Shown here piece after piece: positions 35,464-44,305 of a stretch of 64,000 bases of DNA; the first letter of the stretch is position 1, and each line of letters begins with the position of its first letter. Location of the stretch: NCBI GenBank assembly GCA_000824825.2, contig LM655174.1, forward strand, positions 4,420 through 68,419, written 5' to 3'. The notes under the pieces were generated by a model. The model ran no database searches. It had not been told where the DNA came from and saw only the letters and a list, made by a program, of their open reading frames with translations. Origin of the DNA: Mesorhizobium sp. ORS 3324 (lineage in GTDB: Bacteria; Pseudomonadota; Alphaproteobacteria; Rhizobiales; Rhizobiaceae). Both the position numbers and the translations under genes were made by a program.

Positions 35464-36713
35464 GCCTCGCGCTCAGCCCTGAGGAACAGGCAATCGCCGC
35501 CGGCAGGGACGGCGCCGCCATGGCAATGCGCATCGTTGCCGAGAGCGCGCGGCTGCTGGGTGCGCCGCGGCTGATCAGAATCGCCTCGGCGCATATCGAC
35601 GGCGCGCTCTATCACGGCGATTCCGGCACGCTGTTCGCCGAGCGGCTGGTCGAGGGCGGCGCCAAGGTCGCGGTGCGCGCGACGCTCAATGTCGGTGCGC
35701 TCGACCTGATGGGCTGCTCGCGCATCCGCCTGGAAGAGCCGCAGCGCGGCATGGCGCGGCGAATGATGGAAGCCTATCGCAAGCTCGGCTGCGAGCAGAG
35801 CTGGACCTGCGCGCCCTACCAGGCCGGGCACCGGCCGGCGCAGGGCAGCGATGTCGCCTGGGGCGAATCCAATGCCGTGGTGTTCTGCAATTCGGTGCTG
35901 GGCGCCCGCACGAACCGCTATGGCGACTTCCTCGACATTGCCTGCGCCATCACCGGCCGAGCGCCGGATTATGGCCTTCACCGGCCCGAGAACCGCCGGG
36001 CGCGGCTGGTGTTCGAAGTATCAGGCCTCTCGCCTTCCTTCCTCGCTTCCGAGATCGCCTGGCCGGTGCTGGGCAGCCTTTATGGCCGCGAGGTCGGCAA
36101 TGCGGTCGGTGTGGTCACTGGCGTAGCCGGTCACCCTGGTGAGGACGCGCTGAAGGCTTTCGGCGCGGCGGCTGCATCGTCCGGCGCTGTTGGCCTGTTC
36201 CACATTGCCGGCGTCACGCCCGAGGCTCCCGATGTCGAAACCATTCTGGCCGGGCCGGAACCGGAGGCAGTGATCCGCGTCACGCGGCAGATGGTGGCGA
36301 AGGCCCGCTCCGGCCTGTCGACCGCCGCGGCAGCGAAGGCGATCGATGCGGTGGCGATCGGCAGCCCGCATCTGTCCTCTACCGAGTTCGAGATGCTGGA
36401 GCGGCTGATCGCCGGAAGACGGCTCGCCGTGCCGATCTATGCCTGCACCGGCCGGCATGTGCTTGGCTTGCTGGAGCGGGACGGGCGGCGGAACCGGCTC
36501 GAAGCGAGCGGGGTCGTCATCGTCGCCGACACCTGCGTCGTGGTGACGCCGATCATGCCGGAGCTTGCGGGCGGCGTGCTGATGACCAATTCGGGCAAGT
36601 TCGCGCATTACGCCCCGGGCAACACCGGTTATGCGGTGCTCTACGCCTCGCTCGCCGACTGCGTCGAAAGCGCGATCGCCGGCAAACCGCTATTCACGGA
36701 CATCGCCGCATGA
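35460..36713 (+). CDS. Aconitase X catalytic (large) subunit
   Basis: A 417-residue AcnX (former DUF521) protein. Cysteines in VVFCNSVLGARTN, IYACTGRH and ADTCVVVTP are candidate iron-sulfur ligands. Bacterial two-subunit AcnX enzymes characterised so far dehydrate cis-3-hydroxy-L-proline; archaeal relatives dehydrate mevalonate 5-phosphate. The first role is likely here but unproven. It overlaps both neighbours by four bases and must act with the small subunit encoded next. Confidence 0.88.
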   Translation: MSLALSPEEQAIAAGRDGAAMAMRIVAESARLLGAPRLIRIASAHIDGALYHGDSGTLFAERLVEGGAKVAVRATLNVGALDLMGCSRIRLEEPQRGMARRMMEAYRKLGCEQSWTCAPYQAGHRPAQGSDVAWGESNAVVFCNSVLGARTNRYGDFLDIACAITGRAPDYGLHRPENRRARLVFEVSGLSPSFLASEIAWPVLGSLYGREVGNAVGVVTGVAGHPGEDALKAFGAAAASSGAVGLFHIAGVTPEAPDVETILAGPEPEAVIRVTRQMVAKARSGLSTAAAAKAIDAVAIGSPHLSSTEFEMLERLIAGRRLAVPIYACTGRHVLGLLERDGRRNRLEASGVVIVADTCVVVTPIMPELAGGVLMTNSGKFAHYAPGNTGYAVLYASLADCVESAIAGKPLFTDIAA

Positions 36714-37123
36714 GCGCCGCAGCCGAAATCCTGGTGCCGGGCAAGACCGGCGAAGGCGAAGCGCTGGTGCTGACGGCGCCGATCAGCTTCTGGGGCGGCG
36801 TCGACCCCAAAACCGGCCGCATCGCCGATGTGCGTCATCCGCAGCACGGCGAGGTGATTTCCGGACGCGTGCTGTTCCTGCCGGGCACGATCGGCTCGTC
36901 ATCGGCTTCCGCCGTGCTGATGGAACTGGTCCACAACGGCCGCGCGCCGGCCGCGCTTGTGCTGCACGAGCCGGACGCCATCCTTCTGCTCGGCCTGATC
37001 GTCGCCCGGGAAATGGGCTGGGAAACGCCGATGGCGGTGCGGCTTGGGCGCGACGTGTTCGAGACCTTTCGCGGAACCAGCGTGAAGATCGGGGAAGACG
37101 GCGACCTTGCCGTCGCGGCCTGA
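36710..37123 (+). CDS. Aconitase X swivel (small) subunit
   Basis: A 137-residue DUF126 protein forming the swivel domain of AcnX. The phosphate/substrate-loop-like stretch LPGTIGSSSASAVLMELV lies near residue 60, and LHEPDAILLLG follows. Its start overlaps the large-subunit stop as ATGA. In fungi and some bacteria the two parts are fused; here they are separate. Confidence 0.88.
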   Translation: MSAAAEILVPGKTGEGEALVLTAPISFWGGVDPKTGRIADVRHPQHGEVISGRVLFLPGTIGSSSASAVLMELVHNGRAPAALVLHEPDAILLLGLIVAREMGWETPMAVRLGRDVFETFRGTSVKIGEDGDLAVAA

Positions 37124-37141
37124 ACGATCGCGACGACTTAT

Positions 37142-37160
37142 AGCGCGTCGCGCTGAAATG
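37142..37160. repeat. Dispersed 19-bp motif, copy 1
   Basis: AGCGCGTCGCGCTGAAATG occurs here on the plus strand and, identical, on the minus strand at 57926-57944. Its core GCGCGTCGCGC is nearly palindromic. It fills the gap between the converging AcnX small-subunit and dehydrogenase genes. Confidence 0.7.
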
Positions 37161-37162
37161 CG

Positions 37163-38164
37163 TCAGGTCCTGAGCGGCAGGACGCGGTCCGGCGGGCGGT
37201 GGCCGTCGAAGAAGGCCCGGATGTTGATGATTACCTTCTCGCCCATGTCGATGCGGCCTTCCAATGTGGCCGAGCCCATATGCGGCAGGAGAACGACCTT
37301 ACCCTTGTGGGCGAGCCGCAACAGCTTGCTGTTCAACGCCGGCTCATGCTCGTAGACGTCGAGGCCGGCGCCGGCGATCTTGCCGTCCTGGATCAGCTTG
37401 ACCAGCGAGTCCTCGTCGATGATGTCGCCGCGCGCGGTGTTGACGATGTAGGCCGAGGGCTGCATCAGCGCCAGCCGCCGGGCGGACAGAAGATGGAACG
37501 TCGCCGGCGTCGACGGGCAGTTGACCGAGATGATGTCCATGCGGGCAAGCATCTGGTCGAGGCTTTCCCAATAGGTGGCTTCCAGCTCGTCCTCGACAGC
37601 CGGCAGCACGCGATGGCGATTGTGATAGTGGATGGAGAGGCCGAAGGCCTTGGCGCGCCTGGCGACCGCCGTGCCGATGCGGCCCATGCCGACGATGCCG
37701 AGCCGCTTGCCCCAGATGCGCCGGCCGAGCATCCAGGTCGGCGACCAGCCGGCCCATTTCTTCTCGCCGGTGAGCACGTTGGCGCCTTCGGCGAGCCGCC
37801 GCGGCACGGCGAGCATCAGCGCCATGGTCATGTCCGCGGTGTCTTCGGTGAGCACGTTCGGCGTGTTGGTGACGGTGATGCCCTTCTTGGCCGCCGCCGC
37901 GACGTCGATCTTGTCGACGCCGTTGCCGAAATTGGCGATCAGCTTCAGGTTCTCGCCGGCCTGGGCGATCAGCGCGGCATCGATATGGTCGGTGATGGTC
38001 GGGACGAGGACGTCGGCTTCCTTGACCGCCGCGACCAGCTCAGGCTGGGTCATAGGCCGGTCCTCGACATTGAGACGCGCGTCGAACAGCTCGCGCATGC
38101 GCGTCTCGACCGGATCGGGCAGCTTGCGCGTGATGACGACGAGGGGCCGTTTTTTGCCTGCCAT
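37163..38164 (-). CDS. D-isomer 2-hydroxyacid dehydrogenase (GyaR-like)
   Basis: A 333-residue NAD(P)-dependent dehydrogenase. The dinucleotide loop is GIVGMGRIG; the catalytic set is arginine in NTARGDIID, glutamate in LDVYEHEPAL and histidine in PHMGSAT. The sequence resembles glyoxylate/hydroxypyruvate reductases. ATG 38164 (MAGKKRPLVV) is preferred; the upstream ATG at 38266 would add 34 unlikely residues. Confidence 0.9.
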   Translation of the reverse strand: MAGKKRPLVVITRKLPDPVETRMRELFDARLNVEDRPMTQPELVAAVKEADVLVPTITDHIDAALIAQAGENLKLIANFGNGVDKIDVAAAAKKGITVTNTPNVLTEDTADMTMALMLAVPRRLAEGANVLTGEKKWAGWSPTWMLGRRIWGKRLGIVGMGRIGTAVARRAKAFGLSIHYHNRHRVLPAVEDELEATYWESLDQMLARMDIISVNCPSTPATFHLLSARRLALMQPSAYIVNTARGDIIDEDSLVKLIQDGKIAGAGLDVYEHEPALNSKLLRLAHKGKVVLLPHMGSATLEGRIDMGEKVIINIRAFFDGHRPPDRVLPLRT

Positions 38165-38327
38165 TGTATCCCCGAAGCTTCCTCGAAACCGATCTCGTTG
38201 AGACCTCTTTAACCAAGACAGGCGAAACTTATAGCCAGTCGCGGCATCAGCCCACTCCTGTAACAAGCGGTGCCGCCGAAGACAAAGAAAAAGGGGCGCT
38301 CATCCCTACGGACCGGCGCCGAAAGGA

Positions 38328-38891
38328 ATGAAGGTGTCTGGTTTCGCGTCGCTTCGCCTGGCTTTCAGCGCAGCCGTTCTCGGCGCTTTGCTTGGCGCGC
38401 CGCAGGCATCCGCGCAGAGCGCGGCCGCGCCGGCGCAAACGGTGACGCTCGGGCCGAGCGGCCTGCCGTTGCCGCGGTTCGTCAGCCTCAAGCCGGCCAG
38501 GGTCAACTCGCGCGTCGGCCCCGGCGCCAATTATTCCGTCAACTGGATGTACATGAAGGCAGGGCTGCCGATGGAGGTGATCCAGGAATTCGACACCTGG
38601 CGCCGCGTGCGCGATGCCGACGGGTCGGAGGGCTGGATCAACCAGTCGCTGCTTTCGGGCCGCCGCACGGCAATCGTCGCGCCCTGGCAGCGCGGCAAGG
38701 GCGGCCGAATCAATCTGCTCGACGAGCCCGACAGGGATGCCGGCGTCGTCGCGATCATCGAGCCAGGGGTGATAGGCTCGATAAAGAAGTGCGACGGCCA
38801 GTGGTGCGAAATGACCTTCGAGGGCCATACCGGCTGGATGGCCCAGTCGCAGGTCTGGGGCGCTTATCCCGGCGAAAAGTTCAAGAATTGA
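38328..38891 (+). CDS. Exported SH3-domain protein
   Basis: A 187-residue protein with a signal peptide (cleavage near QASAQSA) and two bacterial SH3 domains: about 50-105, with ARVNSRVGPGANYSV and DGSEGWIN, and about 115-175, with FEGHTGWMA. Such proteins bind cell-wall peptides in the periplasm; no catalytic domain is present. Its 3' end overlaps the converging DUF4260 gene by 11 bases. Confidence 0.88.
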   Translation: MKVSGFASLRLAFSAAVLGALLGAPQASAQSAAAPAQTVTLGPSGLPLPRFVSLKPARVNSRVGPGANYSVNWMYMKAGLPMEVIQEFDTWRRVRDADGSEGWINQSLLSGRRTAIVAPWQRGKGGRINLLDEPDRDAGVVAIIEPGVIGSIKKCDGQWCEMTFEGHTGWMAQSQVWGAYPGEKFKN

Positions 38892-39261
38892 TCCTGGCCC
38901 GGTCGCGCCCGATGCGGCCGAGGTGCGTGTCCTGAAAGCCGGTGGGCAGCTTCAGGCCGTAACCCAGGGCGCGATCGATGGCGATGTGGGCAATCCAGAT
39001 CAGCGCAACCGCTGTCGTGATCGGGCCAGCGAACAAGACGCCTGCAAGCGCAAGGAAGAGCGGGACGATCAGGATGTGCAGGGCGTTATAGGCCACCGCA
39101 CCGATCCGCGGACCGGAGAGGTATCCGAGCATCGACAGGTCCGGCGCCAGGATGAGCAGCGCAAACAGCCACCAGGACACGCCGGTCATTTTGTAGAAGA
39201 GAATGGCCGCCACGGCAGCCGAGGCCCATTCAAGCCGGATCGCCAGATCGACGGGCCTCAT
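38881..39261 (-). CDS. DUF4260 small membrane protein
   Basis: A 126-residue protein with about four membrane helices and the DUF4260 hallmarks LAPDLSMLGYLSGPRIGA and HIAIDRALGYGLK. Function is unknown. It lies 10 bp after irr on the same strand and may be co-transcribed with it. Confidence 0.85.
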   Translation of the reverse strand: MRPVDLAIRLEWASAAVAAILFYKMTGVSWWLFALLILAPDLSMLGYLSGPRIGAVAYNALHILIVPLFLALAGVLFAGPITTAVALIWIAHIAIDRALGYGLKLPTGFQDTHLGRIGRDRARINS

Positions 39262-39271
39262 AGCGGACGGA

Positions 39272-39703
39272 TCAGCCGCGGCGCTTCGGGCGCAGCCTCA
39301 CCACGATGTCGACATTGGCGATCTCCATGCCTTCCGGGGGCTCCGGCAGGTTGGAGACGCTCACCGGGCCGCTGGCGATATCGAAGATCCGGTTCTCGCC
39401 CTCGACATAGAAATGGTGGTGGTCGGAGGTGTTGGTGTCGAAATAGGTCTTCGACCCTTCGACCGCGAGAATGCGCAGCAGGCCGGCCTGGGTGAACTGG
39501 TGCAGCGCATTGTAGACGGTCGCCAGCGAAACCGGCACGCCGGCGGCGATCGCCTCTTCGTGCAGCTCTTCGGCCGAGAGATGCCGGTCGCCCTTGGCGA
39601 AAAGCAGATCGGCCAGCGCAATGCGCTGACGCGTCGGCCTCAGGCCGGCTTCGCGAACCCGCTTGTCCACAGCAACATTTTCCTTCCGGCAGCCCGAATC
39701 CAT
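39272..39703 (-). CDS. irr: Iron response regulator Irr (Fur family)
   Basis: A 143-residue Fur-family protein. The DNA-binding part holds LRPTRQRIALADLLF and LATVYNALHQF; the metal/heme region has SDHHHFYVEGENRIFD with three consecutive histidines. No CP heme-regulatory motif is seen near the N-terminus, which resembles the rhizobial form. Irr represses or activates iron genes according to heme status. It is divergent from fabA-fabB-fabI, an order kept in Rhizobiales. Confidence 0.9.
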   Translation of the reverse strand: MDSGCRKENVAVDKRVREAGLRPTRQRIALADLLFAKGDRHLSAEELHEEAIAAGVPVSLATVYNALHQFTQAGLLRILAVEGSKTYFDTNTSDHHHFYVEGENRIFDIASGPVSVSNLPEPPEGMEIANVDIVVRLRPKRRG

Positions 39704-39948
39704 CTATCCCGTCGAAGCTCGTGGCTCAGCCCCCTAAACAGGTCCAGGACGGCAAAAAGACGTCATTGCCAAAAACTGGACACCTCTCGACATATATTCT
39801 GTCGCCCAAATGCGATCAATAGCGCGCATTGACCCAGGCAGGCGCACGGGTTAAGCGCAAACGCCGGTTTCCGGCCGCAAACAGAGTGTGTTAGGAAACC
39901 AACGACATGGGCGCCCTGCCGCCCGGAACGAGAACGGGGACGGAGTTA

Positions 39949-40464
39949 ATGGCGGGTCAAAAGTCCAGCTACGATTACGAGGAACTGCTTGCCTGCGCCC
40001 GCGGCGAGCTGTTCGGACCTGGAAACGCCCAGCTGCCCTATCCGCCGATGCTGATGTTCGACCGGATCACCGAGATCCGCGAGACCGGCGGCGCCTTCGA
40101 CAAGGGGTTCATCCGCGCCGAATTCGACATCAAGCCGGATCTATGGTTCTTCGCCTGCCATTTCATCGGCAATCCGATCATGCCGGGCTGCCTCGGCCTC
40201 GACGCCATGTGGCAATTGACGGGCTTCTATCTCGGCTGGCTCGGCGAACCGGGCAAGGGCATGGCGCTGTCGACCGGCGAGGTGAAGTTCAAGGGCATGG
40301 TGACGCCGTCGGTCAAGAAGGTCGAATACGGCGTCGACTTCAAGCGCGTGATGCGCGGCCGCCTTGTGCTCGGCATCGCCGATGGCTGGCTCAAGGCGGA
40401 CGGCGAACCCATATACGCGGCAACGGATCTGAAGGTCGGCCTGTCCAAGCAGTCGGCCGCCTGA
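39949..40464 (+). CDS. fabA: 3-hydroxydecanoyl-ACP dehydratase/isomerase
   Basis: A 171-residue hot-dog-fold enzyme with H71 and D85 of the active site in [20 protein letters not shown]. It makes and isomerises trans-2-decenoyl-ACP, the branch point to unsaturated fatty acids. The ATG at 39949 follows a GGGGACGGAG site. The 245-bp region shared with irr shows no clear Irr box. Confidence 0.96.
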   Translation: MAGQKSSYDYEELLACARGELFGPGNAQLPYPPMLMFDRITEIRETGGAFDKGFIRAEFDIKPDLWFFACHFIGNPIMPGCLGLDAMWQLTGFYLGWLGEPGKGMALSTGEVKFKGMVTPSVKKVEYGVDFKRVMRGRLVLGIADGWLKADGEPIYAATDLKVGLSKQSAA

Positions 40465-40591
40465 TCGTTTTTCGCCACGGCCTTCGCGTGTCCGATGGGA
40501 TGCGCAAGGGCGCCGCGGCAGTTTATTTTGCGTATGATCGAAGGCCAAAACCGGTTAGGTTTTCGCCCAAGTACGCCGGAAGGAGTTGCGA

Positions 40592-41812
40592 ATGAGACGT
40601 GTCGTAGTGACAGGCCTCGGCATTGTGTCGTCGATCGGCAACAACGCCAATGAGGTGCAGTCCTCGCTTTACGATGCCAAGTCCGGCATCAGCTTTTCCA
40701 ATTCCTTCGCCGAGCACGGCTTCCGCTGCCAGGTGTGGGGCGCGCCGACGCTCGACCCGTCGCCGATGATCGACCGCCGCGCCATGCGCTTCCTGAGCCA
40801 AGGTGCGGCCTGGAACCATGTCGCCATGGATCAGGCGATCGCGGATGCAGGGCTTGGTGAGAGCGACATCACCAATGAGCGGACCGGCATCGTCATGGGC
40901 TCGGGCGGGCCGTCGACAAGGACCATCGTCGAAGCCGCCGAAACCACGCTCAAGAACGGCAGCCCGAAGCGCATCGGCCCGTTCGCCGTGCCGAAGGCGA
41001 TGTCGTCGACGGCTTCCGCCACTTTGGCCACGTGGTTCAAGATCCACGGCGTCAACTACTCGATCTCGTCGGCCTGCTCGACCTCGGCGCATTGCATCGG
41101 CAATGCCTATGAGCTGATCCAGTGGGGCAAGCAGGACATGATGTTTGCCGGCGGCCACGAGGATCTCGACTGGACGATGTCGGACCTGTTCGACGCCATG
41201 GGCGCCATGTCGTCGAAATTCAATGACAAGGCATCGACCGCCTCGCGCGCCTATGACGTGAACCGCGACGGCTTCGTCATCGCCGGCGGCGCCGGCGTGC
41301 TGGTGCTGGAAGAGCTGGAGCACGCCAAGGCGCGCGGCGCCAAGATCTATGCCGAGATCGTCGGCTACGGCGCGACCTCCGACGGCTACGACATGGTCGC
41401 GCCTTCGGGCGAAGGCGCGGTGCGCTGCATGCGGCAGGCGCTTGCCACGGTGTCTTCGCCAGTCGACTACATCAACACCCACGGCACTTCGACGCCGGTC
41501 GGCGACTCCAAGGAAATGGGCGCCATCCGCGAGGTGTTCGGGGACAAGATGCCATACATCACCTCGACGAAGTCCCTCACCGGCCATTCGCTGGGCGCCG
41601 CCGGTGTCCAGGAATCGATCTACTCGATCCTGATGATGCAGGGCGCCTTCATCGGCGAGAGCGCCCATATCGAGGAGCTCGATCCGGAGTTCGAGGGCAT
41701 GCCGATCGTGCGCAAGCGCATCGACAACGCCAAGATCGACACCGTTTTATCCAATTCCTTCGGTTTCGGTGGCACCAACGCAACGCTGATCTTCCAGCGC
41801 TATTCCGCATAA
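40592..41812 (+). CDS. fabB: 3-oxoacyl-ACP synthase I
   Basis: A 406-residue thiolase-fold condensing enzyme. C162 lies in [12 protein letters not shown]; the histidines are in [12 protein letters not shown] and [10 protein letters not shown]. FabB extends the cis-3-decenoyl-ACP formed by FabA. A GGAAGGAG site precedes the ATG by a few bases. Confidence 0.96.
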   Translation: MRRVVVTGLGIVSSIGNNANEVQSSLYDAKSGISFSNSFAEHGFRCQVWGAPTLDPSPMIDRRAMRFLSQGAAWNHVAMDQAIADAGLGESDITNERTGIVMGSGGPSTRTIVEAAETTLKNGSPKRIGPFAVPKAMSSTASATLATWFKIHGVNYSISSACSTSAHCIGNAYELIQWGKQDMMFAGGHEDLDWTMSDLFDAMGAMSSKFNDKASTASRAYDVNRDGFVIAGGAGVLVLEELEHAKARGAKIYAEIVGYGATSDGYDMVAPSGEGAVRCMRQALATVSSPVDYINTHGTSTPVGDSKEMGAIREVFGDKMPYITSTKSLTGHSLGAAGVQESIYSILMMQGAFIGESAHIEELDPEFEGMPIVRKRIDNAKIDTVLSNSFGFGGTNATLIFQRYSA

Positions 41813-41824
41813 GGATTGCCTTTT

Positions 41825-42637
41825 ATGGACGGGCTGATGAAGGGCAAGCGCGGGCTTGTCATGGGGGTTGCCAACGATCATTCGATCGCCTGGGGCATCG
41901 CCAAAAAATTGTCCGAGCACGGGGCGGAGCTGGCCTTCACCTATCAGGGCGATGCCTTCGGTCGGCGGGTCAAGCCGCTTGCCGAGAGGCTGGGCGCCTC
42001 GCTGGTCGTGCCTTGCGACGTCGAGGACAGCGCCTCGGTCACAGCCACATTCGAAACGCTGCGCGAAGCATGGGGCGGGCTCGATTTCGTGGTGCACGCG
42101 ATCGGCTTTTCCGACAAGAACGAACTCAAGGGCCTCTACGCCGACACCAGCCGCGACAACTTCGTCCGCACCATGGTGATCTCCTGCTATTCCTTCACCG
42201 AGGTCGCCCGCAATGCCGCCGCGCTGATGAGAAATGGCGGCTCAATGGTCACGCTGACCTATGCCGGGTCGGTGCGGGTGATGCCGAACTACAATGTCAT
42301 GGGCGTAGCCAAGGCCGGACTCGAGGCCAGCGTGCGCTATCTCGCCAACGACTATGGCCCGCGCGGCATCCGGGTGAACGGCATCTCGGCTGGACCGGTG
42401 CGGACGCTCGCCGGCTCCGGCGTTTCCGACGCGCGCCACATGTTCTCCTACCAGCAGCGCAATTCGCCGCTGCGGCGCACGGTGACCATAGACGAGGTCG
42501 GCGGCTCGGCGCTCTACCTGCTCTCCGATCTGTCTTCGGGGGTCACCGGCGAGATCCACTATGTCGATAGCGGCTACCACATCGTCTCGATGCCGACCCT
42601 CGAGGAGCTGAAGCAGAACGACGGCAACCGCGAATAA
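41825..42637 (+). CDS. fabI: Enoyl-ACP reductase FabI
   Basis: A 270-residue NADH-dependent short-chain dehydrogenase-like enzyme. The active site is Y146, Y156 and K163 in TYAGSVRVMPNYNVMGVAK. It catalyses the last step of each elongation cycle. It starts 12 bases after fabB, completing the fabA-fabB-fabI operon. ATG 41825 is preferred over the TTG at 41816. Confidence 0.95.
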   Translation: MDGLMKGKRGLVMGVANDHSIAWGIAKKLSEHGAELAFTYQGDAFGRRVKPLAERLGASLVVPCDVEDSASVTATFETLREAWGGLDFVVHAIGFSDKNELKGLYADTSRDNFVRTMVISCYSFTEVARNAAALMRNGGSMVTLTYAGSVRVMPNYNVMGVAKAGLEASVRYLANDYGPRGIRVNGISAGPVRTLAGSGVSDARHMFSYQQRNSPLRRTVTIDEVGGSALYLLSDLSSGVTGEIHYVDSGYHIVSMPTLEELKQNDGNRE

Positions 42638-42738
42638 CTCGCCAACGAAAAAATTCTTTCCAGTAAAATTGCGCGCATCGGCGGAAACTCATTTTAAGGA
42701 GATTTCGGCTAAAAGGCCCTGCAGTACAGGGACCTTGC

Positions 42739-44292
42739 ATGCGTGCAGTCAGCAACCCGAAGCGAACACCACTGTTCCGGCTGATTACCGTCGCCAGCTC
42801 GGGCATGGGCAGTTTTATCCTCGGACTCTGGGGCCTCCAGTTCGGTTTCGGCGATGGCTTCGGCGGCATGCCGGCGGAAACGATGGGGAGCGTCATAGCT
42901 GCGCTCTGCGCCCTTTCCGCCGCTGGCGCCGCGCTCTCCTTCTTCGCAGGCATCGATGAATCGGCCGACTACGTCTTCAAGGAAACGCAATTCGACAAGC
43001 TGACCGGCGCGCTGTCACGCCAGGCGATTGTCGGAAAGGTCGCCGCGGCGGCGGCGGGAACGATCAAGACCGGCGAACCGGTGTACCTGATCGATATCGA
43101 CATCGACCGCTTCAAGCAGATCAACGACGCCATCGGCTACAGTCATGGCGACGAGCTGATCCGCGCCTTTACCAAAAGGCTGAAGGAGAACATGCCGCAG
43201 GATGCGGTGATCGGGCGCATCGGCGCCGGCGAGTTCGCCGTGCTCTTGCCGGACAGCGAGATCAAGGGATCGCTCGAACGGTTCCTCGAAAATCTGATCA
43301 ATCAGATGATAGAGCCCTACCAGCTCCAGACGCACCTGCAGTCCGTCAGCATGTCGGTCGGCATCGTGGCCATGCCGAAGGACGGCGTCGATCCGGTGCT
43401 CGTCCTTCGCCGCTCGAACCTGGCGCTGCAAAATGCGCGCGCCAGCGGCATCGGCAACTGGTCGGTCTTCCATGCCGATATGGGACGGGTGGCGGACTAC
43501 CGGCAATGGATCGAGTCCGAGCTGAAGACCGCCTTCGACCGCGGCGACTTCCATCTTCACTACCAGCCGCAATTCGACATGCAGGGCGGCCGCGTGGTCG
43601 GTTACGAGGCACTGATCCGCTGGAAGCACCCGGAACGCGGCATGATCCCGCCGATGGAATTCATTCCGATCGCCGAGGAAACCGGCATGATCAACCCGAT
43701 CGGCGAATGGGTGTTGCGCAAGGCCTGCAGCGACGCCCAATATCTGCCGGAGGATTGCTTCGTCGCCGTCAACATCTCGCCGGTCCAGTTCATGACCAAG
43801 GACTTCGTCGGCATCGTGCGCGGGGCCATGGCATCGACCGGCATCAAGCCGTCGCGTCTGGAACTCGAAGTCACCGAGACGGCGATGATGCAGGACCGCG
43901 ATCGCGCGGCGGTCATCCTGCGGCAGCTCGCCGACATGGGCATCTCGGTGGCCGTCGACGATTTCGGCACCGGCTATTCCAATCTGAGCTATCTGATCGA
44001 CTTCTCGTTCGGCAAGCTCAAGATCGACCGCTCCTTCGTCAGCCGCATCGATACCGATTCCAGCTCGGGAGCGGTCGTCTCGACCATCGTCGGGCTGTCG
44101 CGGGCGCTTGGCGTCGGCATCATCGCCGAAGGCGTCGAGACCGAGACCCAGGCGACGCTGCTCAGAGCCGCCGGCTGCGAGGTGGTGCAGGGCTATCTTT
44201 ACGGCCGGCCGGCGCCGCTCAAGATCGAGCTTGGCCAGGCGCGCCCCGCTCACGCCAAGCGCGAGCCGGCGCGTCTCGTCAGCCTGCAGTAA
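42739..44292 (+). CDS. Membrane GGDEF-EAL protein with degenerate GGDEF
   Basis: A 517-residue protein with two N-terminal membrane segments (about 13-37 and 50-70), a GGDEF domain (about 80-240) and an EAL domain (about 255-500). The signature GGDEF is GAGEF (162-166), which should abolish diguanylate cyclase activity. The EAL domain keeps its catalytic landmarks: YEALIRW, VNISPVQF, ELEVTETAM, DDFGTGYSNL, KIDRSFV and AEGVETE. It therefore probably hydrolyses cyclic di-GMP. It is 101 bp after fabI. Confidence 0.9.
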   Translation: MRAVSNPKRTPLFRLITVASSGMGSFILGLWGLQFGFGDGFGGMPAETMGSVIAALCALSAAGAALSFFAGIDESADYVFKETQFDKLTGALSRQAIVGKVAAAAAGTIKTGEPVYLIDIDIDRFKQINDAIGYSHGDELIRAFTKRLKENMPQDAVIGRIGAGEFAVLLPDSEIKGSLERFLENLINQMIEPYQLQTHLQSVSMSVGIVAMPKDGVDPVLVLRRSNLALQNARASGIGNWSVFHADMGRVADYRQWIESELKTAFDRGDFHLHYQPQFDMQGGRVVGYEALIRWKHPERGMIPPMEFIPIAEETGMINPIGEWVLRKACSDAQYLPEDCFVAVNISPVQFMTKDFVGIVRGAMASTGIKPSRLELEVTETAMMQDRDRAAVILRQLADMGISVAVDDFGTGYSNLSYLIDFSFGKLKIDRSFVSRIDTDSSSGAVVSTIVGLSRALGVGIIAEGVETETQATLLRAAGCEVVQGYLYGRPAPLKIELGQARPAHAKREPARLVSLQ

Positions 44293-44305
44293 GTCACTTA
44301 GAGCT

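Noticed and set aside
39704-39948. Irr-binding ICE motif between irr and fabA
   Set aside because: No convincing match was found by eye, so autoregulation or fab control by Irr is not claimed.
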